A DNA stretch of 64,000 nt from Inia geoffrensis (lineage: Eukaryota > Chordata > Mammalia > Artiodactyla > Iniidae): positions 61,760,408 through 61,824,407 of the forward strand of contig CM070904.1 in NCBI GenBank assembly GCA_036417435.1. The letters are read 5' to 3'. Positions 23,721-37,179 of this stretch are shown piece by piece. The position numbers and the translations under genes are program-made. Each line of letters begins with the position of its first letter. Position 1 is the first letter of the stretch. The notes below the pieces were generated by a model. That model was given only the letters and a program-made list of their open reading frames with translations, did not search any database and was not told the origin of the DNA.

Positions 23721-26038
23721 AGGTGTTGAAGAAAGGGAGGCTTAGGGCTCTGTCAACCCAGCTTCGAATTGAAGGGACTTTGCCAGCCCCTTAGATGGGA
23801 TAAAGGTTTGCTCATTGATCGTCCCAGATCTTGAGTATCGTGATACTTTGGGATTCCTTTTGTATTGTGGTAAATTGTATGTTATTCAAATTGAACTAGG
23901 TGGTGGTATGTATAAAAACGGACCTGTTGGCGTAAGAAGTGAAATATGGAAGGCACTAGTAGTTGAATACAGTACTCCCTCATTTTGTTGAAACTGCGTA
24001 GAGAAGATGAATGTGTACACACAGCAAAAATACAATTCTTTTTTCCTATGAACAGATGTAAATATATGGGGAACATCTCTGTCTTGGTAGTACATTGATC
24101 ACGACCGTTGTCGTTTGGCGCTATTAAGAGTAAAGGTGCCAAGTGAAATTGAATTGAGTAATTTTTTTTCGATTTTGTAGGATGTTTTAGATTTTGTTTT
24201 TTCTTTGATAAAATAATTTAAAAATTTCCCCTTTTCTTTCTCTCATCTGTTCGTTTCTGTCTAGGACTAAGAGATAAGGTTAAAGATGAATTTTTGATTT
24301 ATAATCAAACGGTATACTGTTGTTAAAAAGGCAGACACACACTGTAACTAGATTTTTTCTTTTCCGTGAGATAAAATTGTGTTTCAGAAATGGGGTCAGT
24401 ATTTGATTTACAGCTTTACAACATTTTGTGAAACAGCAGTGGCGTAGGAGGCATTAGAGGCCGCTCTAAGTTGGAGTCTTGATTTCGCCATAATTATTTA
24501 ACCTCTTCCTAGAGTTGAAATGAGGATTAAATTAGATGAAGTAGTGTGTAGCAGTCAGCACGCTGGGGGACATAATACTGGCAGAATGAACTTTGGATGA
24601 ATGAAAGCAGTTGGAAATGATACTAAGTCCAGTTGTTTATATTCATGCATTCTTCAAATTTTACTCTCCCTGTAATATGTCCCTCACAGAGTACTGACTG
24701 CTTCTCACACGCACAATAATGTACACTTATATAAGTTCTATACTACAAATGTTTTTAGATAAGAACATTTTACAGCTCTTCTTTTGCCCTAAATTATACC
24801 ACAGATATAAGCATGGTCGGTAAGCATAGTCCTGAGTTTTTTTCCGAAGTTGCGTGCTGGGTCAAATGTTATGAATAAGAGTGGTTAAAAATTCCTGCTT
24901 ATATAAGTACAGGCAATTTCTGTTTCTGTCACATTGGTAAGAGAGCTTAATTTCCCAGGTAAAGCACAAAGATGCCCCTATATAGACATGCACATATGTT
25001 CTATGTGAGGGTGTCAGATAATCAGCTTGAACATAAAAAGACATCCATGGCCCCAGTTTTTAACCGGCTACATATCCATTTCACACAGCTGTTCATCTGG
25101 TATATGTTCAAGAGTTGCCCGTTTAATTTTAGGAAAATAATTGTAATGGTGTAAAACTATCAAATAATGTAAAAATTTTTGAAAGTTTGTTATTTGTTGT
25201 ATTTTAGCTACTAGATTAGGGCTTCACATTACAAGAAGGAGGTTGACACAGCTTCTACCTTCCACAACTCACAATTTAATCATCAGACGAATGTATAAAC
25301 AACAACTGCTATTATCTTAGTGTAAGTATTGATATATGGTAGTATTGTGGGAGCACAGAGAAGAGGTGTTTGATCTTGGGGGAAATTTTTACAGGAAGTA
25401 TTGCTTGAACTGAGATGTGAAGGATGATTAGGAGTTTGATAAGGAAACTGAAAGTCGTGGTATCATGGCTTGTTTTAGGAATATACAGTTTGTTCCCCAT
25501 AGCTGAAACAATTGAATGGAGGGTTAGAGCATGACATGAAAGACCTTCAGTACTGTTTTAGAAAGTTAGTGCTCTGTGCTGTTGGGAATAAAGAGCTGTT
25601 GTGTCCCTCAGCCAAATAAAAAATGATTTTAAATTATCTATGCTGATACATCCTTCTGTTACTACAGATAATTAAGTGCTAGTAATAAAGAACAGTGGGG
25701 AATGCATAAGTGAAATGCACAAGGTTGTATCAAACCTCATTTTTAACCAACAAATTAAACTTAACTAATGAAACTTTTAGCTGTTAAATAACTTAATCAA
25801 CAACTGATCACATTAGTGTAATTACAATTTAAAACTGAGTAAAGATTTTGAGTTCTTACTAAGATCTACTTGAATTCACTAAAGCAGAATTATAGTGAAA
25901 TAATTTATCTTCTCACAATTATTATTTTGCAAAAATTCGATTTTTAATACACTTGCTAGTCATAAGATGAACACAGAAATGCGGAGCAGGATAAAATTAT
26001 AATTTGAGAGTTGGCTGGGTTTTACTTTTCATGATCTT
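23721..26038. other. MARCHF7 intron 1, first part
   Basis: No exon is supported. There is faint MIR-like text near 24480-24560, and 25240-25590 resembles an ancient interspersed repeat also seen at 58500-61400. Confidence 0.5.
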
Positions 26039-26250
26039 TTTTTTTTTTTTTTTTTTTGCGGTACGCGGGCCTCTCACTGTTGTGGCCTCTCCCGTTGCGG
26101 AGCACAGGCTCCGGACGCGCAGGCTCAGCGGCCACGGCTCACGGGCCCAGCCTCTCCGCGGCATGTGGGATCTTCCTGGACCGGGGCACGAACCCATGTC
26201 CCCTGCATCGGCAGGCAGACTCTCAACCACTGCGCCACCAGGGAAGCCCC
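26039..26250 (-). repeat. CHR-2 SINE with 9-bp TSD
   Basis: TSD CATGATCTT at 26030-26038 and 26251-26259. Full body from T19 and GCGGTACGCGGGCC to AGGGAAGCCCC; little diverged, so fairly young. Confidence 0.97.
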
Positions 26251-26259
26251 CATGATCTT

Positions 26260-27120
26260 AATTTTTAACTTTTCTTCTCTGATCCAAACTCATGTGGTCA
26301 AAACTGGTTTTTCTTGTTCTCAGATGCATTTCTCTGGCTCTACTGGTTAGACTAGATAAGTTGAACACCTGGTTTTAAAATTACCTACTGTCATATACCC
26401 ACTTTTGTCAATAACTTTAAGAAGGCACATTTTGAACCTTAAAAGTTAGTTTTCATCTCCTCATTATGATCACTGCACTTCAGTGTAACTGTTTCCCACT
26501 TTCAGAATAACTCTAAAATGGTTTCCAGTTATGGAATGAAGATTGAAACTTGACACAGATTAAATACACTTCAAAGGAGGACAGATTATTTCAAAATAGT
26601 CTAACGTAGACTTAACATCATAGCCCTATTTTCTCATGGAGATGTTGAACTTTTTTCTAGTTATTGATAGTATTTTTTAAGACCTGGCTGTATCTTTATG
26701 TCTTAAATATTTGTCAGCTAAAAATGAAGGCATTTTTTTAAAGACCCCAAAAGTTCTGTGCTTTAGAAGTGCTTTCCTTATGTGACTGCCTTTAGTTTTC
26801 ATGTCTCCATGTTCACTAGGATCAATAAAACACTAGGATTTCCCATTAAGAAAAAAAATTTTTTTTCCCAGAAGCAGATTTTTTAAACAAAAGGATATAC
26901 CAAATAGAGGTAAATAAAGGAATTGTAACTGTGTTTATATTTCTGGAAGATTATTGGCTATTGAAATACATTGGTATTTTCGATAACAGTGGTCTTAATG
27001 CTATGAATTTATTGTATAGTAATGTTGTGCTTTTGGTAATTCAGTAACTGTAGCTCCCCTGGATATTAAAGACGGAGTCTAAGTTAGACCCTGAAATCGA
27101 ATCAGATTTTTCATAAGACC
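26260..27120. other. Intron 1, nothing recognised
   Basis: AT-rich intronic sequence without a visible repeat or ORF. Confidence 0.5.
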
Positions 27121-27129
27121 GGATGCGTA

Positions 27130-27700
27130 ATGATAATTGTAGGAAAGTGAAAGGAATAAGTTACAAAGCTTTACTTTATTGCTACCTAACACAGCACCTC
27201 AAAACCTTGTGGATTAAAACTACTGTTTACAGTGTTTTTACAGTTCTCTGTGCCTGTTGGGTAGTTCTTCTGGTTTCCCCTGGGTTCACTCATGTATTAG
27301 TTATTCAACTGAAGGATTTCTCAGGCTGGCACGTCCAAGATGGCATCACTCACATTTCTGGCGCTTGGTTAAACATGGAGGCTTTGGTTAGTGTGGTCTT
27401 TTATGACATGGGGGTCCCAAGACAGCATTCCAGGAGAGTGAAAGTGGGAGCTATAAGACTTCTTACAGCCTTAGAAATCATATAATGTCATAGTGTATTC
27501 TTGGTCAAAGTAAGCCTCACTAGGTAGCCCACACTCAGGGGGTGGGGAAATTAGATTCCACCTCCTCCCGGGCAGACCAGCAAGGGGACAATGCAAAAGG
27601 TTGTGGGTATTCGGCTGGGAGGGATTTGTAGCCATACTTTGTAATTACCACAGGTTGCTTAGAATATTTTAAGAATAGACATTCTTAAGGATGTCATCAC
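27130..27700. repeat. Ancient interspersed repeat, family uncertain
   Basis: Contains text typical of a mammal-wide element (AACCTTGTGGATTAAAAC, TTCTTCTGGTTTCC, and GGGGAAATTAGATTCCACCTC). The 120-residue frame at 27123-27485 arises from it and is not a gene. Confidence 0.55.
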
Positions 27701-28399
27701 TGGGATTTGCTTTAAAATAGAGGAGGGTGAAATAGTCAAATGTTGATAATTGTTGAAGAATGTTGTTTGGCTTCTGGAGGCTTATTATTGTATCCAGTTT
27801 TGTGTAAGTTTGAAATTTTTTCATAGTAAAAAAATTTTTTTAAAGCGTACTCAGGTAATCTAAACTCCACTTTGCAAAGTGATTTTGAGCTTATTTTTCA
27901 TTTATTATTTCCCAGAATAGAATAGTACTCTGTTGCTTAGTATTTACTACTTTCTTTGTGGTGTAGAGATACTAAGGGGTATAAACTGGCAGTACTACAA
28001 TTTATAAAGGGAATTGTTTTTAGGAGTTCTTAATAGATTTTATTGTAATGTAAGATAAAAAAAAAATCTTTTCATCTGCCAGTAACTGTTTCCCTTAATT
28101 GTCAAAGTTAGGTCAAATACATTAAAGAAGTTTTGGAAAACTAAGTTAAGAAAACAAAACCCACCCAGATGTACAGTAAAATGTGAATAATGACTATTTT
28201 TTCCCCAATTTCATATGCATATACTTATGTAAGGTATGTACGTTTTCTTTACTCAGCAGCAAGTATTCTACTGTACGTAAACCTGAATGACTTTAAAAAG
28301 TCTTTTCACTATGTATTAAAGACAAATTTCAAATAATGAAAAAGCCAAAATAATGCCTACTAAGCTGTTTGTATGAAAATCTTTTAACATCTGATGGTA

Positions 28400-28570
28400 T
28401 TGCTTAATAATAGCTGGTATTTGAGGATTATATACTGTGTGCCAGCAAAGCTCATGATATACCTGTAAAGTTGGTACTATTATTATTCCCATTTTGTAGG
28501 TGAAGAAATTAAGCATTAGATTAAGGCTAGAGTCACACCAAGTAAGGGACAGACTTAAAAGCTAGCATTC
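28400..28570 (+). repeat. MIR SINE fragment
   Basis: TATACTGTGTGCCAG, TACTATTATTATTCCCATTT and GTGAAGAAATTAAGC follow the MIR core order. Confidence 0.75.
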
Positions 28571-29155
28571 TCAAATTATGTTTTTATAAAAGAAGTTGGC
28601 TCATATGCTTAAAATTGGGCAGTGCTTAATTTACCTTGCCTATCCTGTTTCCTGTTTTGGAAAAAGAACCTTTGTTAATGAATACTTTTAAAATAAAGGG
28701 AAAGTCTTAGGTGTAGGTTGTACTGTTTGTTAGTATGAATAGGGCTGGAGCCTTTTTGTTTGTCTGGTCATTTGGTTTATGACTACTATGTGACTGTTGA
28801 CAGATCCTGAACAAGACTGTTATTGTAGGAAGGGGACACAACGATTTGTAGAGGATCACATGAGAGTATCTGAGAGGATACATGTTATTTGAGAGATCCC
28901 TTTATAAGCAGAATCATCGAAAAATCTTCGAGCGTTGCTCTGCTATTTCTCTTAGGAATTAACAGCTTTCCAAATTTTGTAGAAAACAAAAATTCAAGTC
29001 CTATTTGGTAGACAACTTGTGGCGGTGCTCAGAAAAAAACTATACTCTTAAGTAATATGTAGAACTCCTTTGTTCCAAGTGTTTTCCTATACTGCCTGAA
29101 GTTTTTCAGTTTACTTTTTCATAGTGCCCTAAATTCTACTAATTAGACATTCAGT

Positions 29156-29177
29156 GGGGGGGGGGGGGGGGGCGGGG
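29156..29177 (+). repeat. G17 homopolymer (G17CG4)
   Basis: Seventeen uninterrupted G residues, then C and GGGG. Can form a G-quadruplex; length is unreliable in assemblies. Confidence 0.9.
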
Positions 29178-29272
29178 CTACCAAGAGTGATGAGATAGAA
29201 GGTACAGTTCAAGCAGAAGGCAAGGAGGCAGCATATGTGTATGGGAAAAAGTAAAATCAGTGTAAGTGATTG

Positions 29273-29315
29273 AAAATCAGTTAGCCAAAAAAAAAAAAAA
29301 AAAAATCAGTTAGCC
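29273..29315 (+). repeat. Orphan poly(A) flanked by a 14-bp TSD
   Basis: AAAATCAGTTAGCC occurs at 29273-29286 and 29302-29315 with only A residues between. Same type as 19718-19762. Confidence 0.88.
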
Positions 29316-29498
29316 CAGATTGCTCTTCTGGGTTTTCAGAACTATTTCTAGCATGCTTCTAGATCTCTTTTGGGTACTGCAGGCTACCTGTTTTTTAAAA
29401 CCAACTCATCTTGGTGTGCTTCTTTGTCCTCCACTCCCAACTCCCTGCAAATAAATAAAGAGAAAAATGTTTTTCATCAGTATGCTGAATAATCCATT

Positions 29499-29517
29499 CC
29501 CCCCCACCCCCACCCCC
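29499..29517 (-). repeat. C7AC5AC5 tract
   Basis: Three clustered C runs, the first long enough to split, giving G-quadruplex potential on the minus strand. No further evidence of function. Confidence 0.75.
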
Positions 29518-29699
29518 AATACATTCCTTTCTACTTGGGATGTTCTGAATATACCTTCTATCCATATTTTGGCTCTCACTAATATGTTTGGAGCCACTGT
29601 GTCTCTTCCTAATAACTTGTCCTTAGTTTGGGGCATGGGTGGGTGGTTTGTTTTTAGCTGTCTCAACATTTTTAGTAGATACTGAGCCTACCAAAGCCT

Positions 29700-32600
29700 A
29701 TAGCAGTTGTTTCTTTCCCATGGTTCCACAAAGGTAATAAAATTATTGACTTTCAGAATTGTAAGAAATTCAGGGAGCTATATAAATCTATTAAGGCTAG
29801 GCAAAACTGAAGCTTTGTTGGACCACTGATTGTTTCATCTTTGAAAGCTCTAGTTGCCTGTCGGGAACTTAATTTCTGGGGTCCTTAGGGAGAAAAGTAA
29901 TACACAACCTGCTTGTAAAAAGCTTCAGAATTGTTGCCTTATTAAAGTACAAACTTCTGTGCAGAGGACACAAGATTGCCTTTACAATCCGGATATAATC
30001 TACCTTATGTATTTATTTCCTTGAGAGTCCTTCGTGTTCTCCTTTTCCAAGCCTTCGCTTTCATCCCTAACACATTATTTTCTATTTTCCAGTTCTTCAA
30101 CATGCTTTAGCATCTTTATGTTTCCTCCTCTTTTTTTATTTTCAATCTTCAAAGGTCAACTCAGGTGTCAACTCATCTGAAGTCTTCCTCATCTTGTTGG
30201 AACTTTTGGTTCCCCATTCAGTGCTCCCATAGCATTTTCAGAATTTTCTTAAGTGTAATGATTTTTAGCAGTCTGGTATGAATGTGTAATCTAGCAGTTA
30301 GTGTAATTGCTAATTATTTTAGTTGGGTTTTTTTTGGGGGGGGCTTCTTGACTGTGATCAAACCAGTTCAGCCAATTTCCCTTCAAATTTTTTCTGTGCT
30401 CTAGTTCTTTCCTTCTGTAACTCTAATTAGATGTACAGTAGTTGTTTTACTCTTTCCTCAGTGTCTCTTAAACCCTCTCTTGTAATTACCATTATCTGTT
30501 TTTCCAAACTTCATTCTGGATAGTTTTCCTCTAGCCTATTTCCCAGTTCTCTAGTTTTTCAGTTTTGCCTAGGCTACTGGTAAATGCATCAATTTCCCAG
30601 TTTGCTAACATTAGGGCCATCTCTTCACCTGGTTCTGTTGATTTTTATCTCTTGATGATGAACTTTTTTTTTTTCCTTGTATTTTTGTGTCTTAATTTTT
30701 GATTGAATGGGGAACAGTGGAAATAAAAGAATAGTAGAGACTGAGATCAATACTTTTGATGCCTGGATGTGGAAATACTCTTCTGTCACTCTTAGTGTGG
30801 TGGGTTGAGTTGGTTTAGTCTGTAGTTAAGCTGGGTTTGAACTTTATTATTGCTTTATATGTTTTCAAAGTATTGCAGTAGTGGATTGCTGCTGCATGGT
30901 GCTTAGTGTGAGGCTGGAGTGCTGGAGGATTTCTTTGAGTATTCTTTCACTAGCCTCAACTTCCTGCAGGCCCTGCACATCTGCACCACAGAGAGGTCTA
31001 AGGCTCTAAGGCTGTTGTAACTCCCTCAGCAGTAAATTGCTGCACCTTCCTATTTGGAGCAAAGTTCATGGTGAAAGGAGGTGTTCTATGTTTTATGCAT
31101 CCTTCTCCAGTCTTAGGCGGGCTCTGTGTGCCTGATCCTCAGAGGTGGGGCTGTTCCAAGATTTATGCCTTTCTCCCTGTCTCCTGGGTATAGCGTGCAG
31201 GCAGACAGACTCCTGCCACCTCCTCCCCACCAGGGTGAACTGGAACTAGGATTTTTTTTAAGGTGGTAGTTGGAAGTTAACTGGAAAAGGTAGGTTAGAG
31301 TTCTGGATACTGGGGCAAAGAATTTAGACTTTGCTTTTAAGGTAGTAGAAAAACAGTTGAAAGTATGATTGGGGAGTGGTGCTGTTACTAGTAGGGTGAA
31401 ATAGAAACGAAGAAAATGTGTGGATTAATGATGAGTTCTCTTTAGGCAAGGCCTAGTGTGGTATTATTAGAGACAAACTTTGTTGGTTTACTTAGAGTAG
31501 GCCTCATATTCAAGTAAAGTCTTGCTGAAAAACATTGTAAAATTCAATTTAAATTTGTTTTAGTATAAGTTGTGTGATAGGTTTTCAGTTGCATTTGACA
31601 TGAGACTATGAGATCTTGTTAACTTGCAGATAGCATTGGGCACAGAACTTTGCATGTCAGGTAATGAGAGAATTCTTTGAGGCTTTTTACCTAGACTAAG
31701 AAAGTTTAAGTTAAGATTATTTCCATAGAATAGATTTGAATTGGACTGTTTATAGGTGGGAGAAACTTTTTTTGGTCTAAAGCTCCTTTATAGTGTTTAA
31801 TGGGCCACCAAAAACATGAACTTGCTTTAAAGAACTCTTCAGAGGTTTCCTAGGAAGCCCAGCTGAATGAAATTACCTATTAAAAATGGAGTAATTTTTT
31901 ACTAGGTAACAAGCCACAGGTTTATGAGATGAAAGACTATGTAAATTTTGGAGTTGGTATGAATATCTGTTTTCCACTCCTGTTGCTCATGCCAATTACT
32001 ATTAAAATGCCTGAAGGTAAGGGAACACTTAACAATGATATTAAGACTAGTTGGGTAAACTAGCAGTTAAATATCAGCTTCAGAGAATCTTCACAAGTTG
32101 AAAAGTTCAAGATAGTAAAAATCTCAAATATTGATCATAAGATTTTTGTGGCTTTGTGGTTCATTACCTTCTTTCTGCATTTGAAGTTGAAGCAAGTTCT
32201 GAAGAATGGAAATGGCATGACCTCTTGGAGCTGTCAGTGCCTCAGCTTACTCAGACATAGATGTGTTGATAAGCAACATGAGCACACAAGTCCAGTGGAT
32301 CCATCATGCCTAGGACTTGAGCGAGGCTCAAAGAGAGTAAAAATTAAGCATGTTAATAATGGAAGCTTTATAGCAATGAGGGCTGTATGCAAATTGAGTG
32401 GCAAGGCAAAGCAGACAGGCACATATCTCTTCTCAAGCTCATGCTTCACTATCCTATCTGATTTCACTTACAAGTTCAATGGTTAAAGTACTAATAATTT
32501 CAAGATGTCGGCAGAAGAGCTTTTAATCAAGCATAGGGTCCCATGTGTCAGCATAGGTGGACACACATCTATAAACTAAGCCCTGGTGATAAGTTTTTAT

Positions 32601-33660
32601 CTTATCACTAGAAAGACAGTTCAACTGTCCAACTCTAGAATCAAATTTAAAGAAACTACATAGTGGCAAAAGGAAAGTAAGAGGCTATTATATTGACCAC
32701 TGAGGAAAGATTGTACATATGAACTTTTTGTGCTTTACTCTTTAAGTCTTGGTTAAAAGCATTGAGCTTCAGATACTTTTTTCCTGCTAGCCTTTTTTTC
32801 TGGCTTATACCTTTTCCTTTAGAGCACTTATAACTGTTTAAGTTGTATGGTTATTTGTTCTCTACTAGACTACAGCTTCTTCATAGTCATTATCTTAGTA
32901 GGTTCAGTGTTGTCCCTTCTCCCTGTCCCTTTGTTTAGTATTAATTAATGTGCCTAGCACATACTAAGCATGTAAAAAACTATTTCTTGAATGAGTGAAC
33001 TTGAAAAGATGCCTTGTAGTACCTTGTAAGTGGTCTGGTAGAAGTTTTTCAAGGACTGCCTATTTTAATTAATTTTATTTATTTTACTCTATTTTTTGTG
33101 CTTTTGACCTACAGCTTATACAACCAGATTACATAAGTTTTCTGGTAACACCTACATTGTCAAAATTCAATCAATTTATCTAGAGGAGTTGCCAAAAATA
33201 GTTTCATGCAGTATAAATTATAGCTCTCGGAGGACCCTGCCTCTTTGCTTTCTCCCAAGAGCTTTGTTTTGAGAGATTTCCTACTAGGTTAGTTTTATTC
33301 TGCAAGTAAGAATTGGGTATAAATATAATCAAAGTAAAATACCGGAGGTATGATTAAGAAGCACTGTTATTAAAGAACCATCTATAGACCTGTATCTTTT
33401 TAAAGACAGTTTATCTTCCCTTTTAAAATCCTCAACAAATACAGTCCCTTGTTTAGTGTTTGTAGAGCCTTCTTGATAAAATAACAAATTTGCTACTTGT
33501 TAAATCTTTTATGGGCTGTTGCATGTCAGTATTTAACCATTAGTATTCTTTCTACTAACGTATGCCTTCTTTAAATGTCCAATTCATAATTCACCTTTTT
33601 AATAAAAATTTTTATATGGATGTATATATAGAATTTATAAAAAGCTGAAGGAAGTAAAGA
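29700..33660. other. MARCHF7 intron 1, middle part
   Basis: No exon is supported. The text at 30640-31250 (CTTGTATTTTTGTGTCTTAA onward) resembles an old antisense L1/HAL1 5' region. The 112-residue frame at 32148-32486 has no recognisable similarity. Confidence 0.45.
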
Positions 33661-33669
33661 TTTATGTTA

Positions 33670-33818
33670 GGTGACCGTATGCTTTATCATTCAAACCAGG
33701 CCACTTTTAAGAGACAGCGCAAGTACTATTAATAATTGTCCCAGGATAATGAGCACAAATTAGGACTTTTCTGGCCATAAACTGGGACTGGTCTAGGCAA
33801 ACCAGGAAATATGGTCAT
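33670..33818. repeat. Short DNA-transposon-like repeat with imperfect inverted ends
   Basis: The left end GTGACCGTAT and right end ATATGGTCAT are inverted matches at 8 of 10 bases. The interior (AAACTGGGACTGGTCTAGGC) recurs in reverse at about 5359-5400. Likely a non-autonomous, mammal-wide element; exact family unknown to me. Confidence 0.55.
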
Positions 33819-33829
33819 CTCTGCTTAAA

Positions 33830-36560
33830 AGGAAAACAGCAGTCCTTCGCCTCACCCTTTACCTCATTCCCAGTCCCGCTTTCCATAGGCAGCAATCCTC
33901 ACCTTTTAGCTGTTTTAGGATTTACCTTCATATTTCTAAATGATGTGTTCATGATTTTTTAGTATTATATATATGCTTTTTTATTCACCATTGTCCTTAC
34001 TTCACCTACCCACCTCAATCACACAGCATGTTTGTAGCAAGATTGGTACAGTAACCTTATGTTTACACAATCTTAACTATATAAATATTAAAGAGTTCAC
34101 CGAAACACTGCAGCATCTCCTTTCTTGAACAATAGCTCTGTTTTCCCAAGTTACAAAATTAATGTATTAAATTTGCCCTTTGTTCTAAGTACTCATCATT
34201 TTTTCCCCAATTGTATTATCATCTCAGCCACGAGCCAAAATAGTTTCCGTATGATGCTATTTTTTCCTGAGAATTTCCTTCCATTTTCTGTGATCCTGTT
34301 CCAGTCTTGATCAGTTGCTCCCTATGCTTTCTACATAATTTTGTAACTGTTTCCTGGGTTCTGTGTCTGGTTCTTTAATTCTTTACACTCCCGTTTTCCT
34401 AGGACCTGCTCTTCATTTAACTAACTTCCTATGGTTTTGTTTGTTTTTTAATTGTTTTTTAAAATCTTTCATGTCTGAATACTCTTTTCTCCACCTCACA
34501 TTTAGTTGCTAGATTGGAGTTCAGTGCTAAATTTTTTTCTCAGTACTATAGGCATTGCTTTATTGTCTTGAGAGTTTTTGAAGTTGTAACTAAGAAGCCA
34601 TTCTGATTACTTTTCTTTTGTATATGACCCGTTTTTCCATTCTTGTAAATTATAGAATCTTCTCTTTCTTTCTGGTGTTCTGAAATTTCAAGATGATAAA
34701 TGGTACTTAGTGTTGGTCTTTTTTCTTTGATCCTGCCCAGTACTCTTGACCCCTTTCAATGTGGAGATTTGTGTCCTTCAATTCTAGAAAAGTTCTTTCA
34801 TTTCTTTGATAATTTTCTCTACGTTATTTTGTTTTTTTCTCTCTTTCTGTAACCATACTTACCGTCAAATGATCGATAACTCCCCTGGACAATTCTGTTT
34901 TTTCAGTTACATTTTCTACTTCTGGGAGGTGTCCCAATCTTTCTGTTGGTTTATTTTAGTGTATCACATTTCTTTTTTAAGTGTGTAACATTTTGAATTT
35001 CCACAAGCTGTTCATTATACTGATTGCTTTCTCAAGCATCCTGTTTTTATTTTATGAATGAATGTCTTTTGCTCCCTTTGAGGATAGTAATTAATTAGCT
35101 CCTTTCCCCAGATTTTCTCTTAAATTCCTTTTTTTGTTATTTACTTTAGTCTTATGGGAGGTTTTCCTTGGATACCTAGTGATCCTTGATGTTTGTCTAT
35201 TAGAGGGAAGCACTAAAAAAAGCTGATTAGAAACTCTTAGTGACTAGTGGACTTTGCTTTGGGTAGGATGGTCAAATGGTAGGCTAGCTGTGTAAGTGGA
35301 AGCATTCTAGATGTCAGTATCCAGAAATTTTATCTCAGGTATTTTGTTTGGTTTTCTGACGGCATTGTAAAAACAGCACCAGGAAAGAGTTTTTGGGTCT
35401 CAACACTGAATATATAGATTTTCTTTTATTCCTTATACTTAACCTTTGCAGAGATGGTTGTATATTTCCTGGGGAGGTGGGGAGGGTTACATGGGAGAAC
35501 CTTATTCTCCAGAGAATAAATATCCTGTTTTTGGAAGAATGGTGCTAGGGGGAGAATTGAGGGTTTTACTGCTCCAAGTACAGATTTTAATTCAGCAACT
35601 CCATGCATCATCCCTTTTTTATGATACCTTGTATCTCCAGGTCTTGATTCTTTCTAGGATGCTAAGGCCAACTGCTTTGCTTCCAGTTCCTACCTCTTTC
35701 TAGAAAGTACCTAGGGTGTATTTTTTATTCTTTCTGCTGAATTACTCTACCTCTCCTCTGACTTTTTTGGATTTTCCAAATATAACATTGAAATCTCTTG
35801 CCTTTTATGGTCCCTTTTCCTATTCTTTTCATAGTTAAAGCTTTTGGATTCATCGACTGTCATTTCATAGGGGTTTTGGAAAGAGGGACCAAAATAGAAG
35901 CATAAGGATAACCTTGTCATGTTTAACTGGGACTTCAAACAGACCTTTTCTGATAAGCTATCTTTGATTTAATCATGTCCCAGAGTGTAGCTTTTACTCT
36001 GGTTTCTCATTAGCTAGATACTCTTAGTCGAATAATTTTAATTGATACTAGGCTTGTGTTATATCTTTTTCATGTTTGTTGTGTATCCTACTGCAGTATC
36101 GGCCATATGTTTTGTTGATGTTTTTGTGTCTTCATCCTCTTTTCTGTCATTGCTTGACACCCTGTTTTTGAGGCAGATATTGAAAAAGGAAATTCTTTTT
36201 TAGTAACTTTTAAGGTAGAATGATACTAAAACTTAGTTGATAAGTTAATGAGTTGAAAGTGAATTAGATATTTTTAACTTAAATGTTTAGATTTGAAGGT
36301 TTTAATACAACAAATATACCTATCTAGGCAAGTGAAGTACATTACTTTTTTTTTGCCTTAATTTCAATCCACTGCCAGAAAAATAAGGGAATAATTTTTG
36401 ACCTTGAAAGTGGGTAACTGGGAGGAGTTGAAGAGATTATTGTGATTTCTTTTTACTGTTTCTTTCTTTTGCCCTTCTCTTTTTACTCTCAAGACTGGTG
36501 GTATCTCAGTTGTTCAGAGGCCTCATTGTAAATCCTTTCCAGAAAACTTTAAAAGTTTTT
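33830..36560. other. MARCHF7 intron 1, third part
   Basis: Degenerate T-rich text at 34680-35100 resembles an old antisense L1 5' region (AAAGTTCTTTCATTTCTTTG). The rest is unrecognised. No gene. Confidence 0.4.
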
Positions 36561-36579
36561 CTTTAATTTATAAAATTAA

Positions 36580-36880
36580 TGTTTTTATAGCAGCCTTACT
36601 AGTAATAGCCTAAAACTGGAAACAGTCCAGTGTCCACCTGCAGTAGAATAGACAAATAAATTGTGTGTATTGATACAGTGGAATATTACATAAACTAATT
36701 AGAGTGAACTTACTACAACTGCATGCAACAGCAGAATTAGTCTCACAAATATAATGTTGAGCAAATGAAGCCAGACATAAAGGAGTACATGTTGTATGAA
36801 TCCACTTATAGAGAGAGTTAAAAAATAAGGCATAGCTAATGGTGACTCTTGGCATGTGTTGAGGAATGTTTAGTGAAGAA
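36580..36880 (+). mobile_element. Ancient LINE-1 fragment (ORF2 end / 3' UTR)
   Basis: Readable marks are GGAATATTACATAAAC, ATAATGTTGAGCAAATGAAG, CCAGACATAAAGGAGTACAT and GTATGAATCCACTTATA, in the order seen at the end of old L1M elements. Confidence 0.75.
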
Positions 36881-37179
36881 AACTTAGAAATTATTCTAAC
36901 TTTTGAGAAGGGGAGACAGGAAAACAAATTACAGTCTGTAGTATGATGTCTTTAAAAAAATATGTAAAAAGTATAAGTAACACTTGATCTTGTTTTAAGA
37001 CTATGCCCAGGAATTGAATGGGGAATGTATAGACTTTGCAGGCACATACAAAGTCCTGTGAGAGCATATTGTGTTAGGGAATGTACAGATACTACAGTAT
37101 AGCTAATGCTATGGTATGAGTATCGAACATTCATAATAGGAATAACAAGAGTCAAGGGCTAATTCGTGTAGGATTTTAT

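Noticed and set aside
22700..23745. Several overlapping ORFs of 70-175 residues on both strands
   Set aside because: They lie in the CpG island, are rich in Pro/Arg/Gly/Ala as expected from high GC, and overlap one another in many frames; one starts from the poly(A) tract. No conserved domain is seen.
27123..27485. 120-residue ORF in intron 1
   Set aside because: It falls inside an ancient interspersed repeat and has no domain.
32148..32486. 112-residue ORF in intron 1 with an overlapping minus-strand ORF
   Set aside because: No recognisable similarity, no promoter or splice context; likely chance. Kept only as a note.
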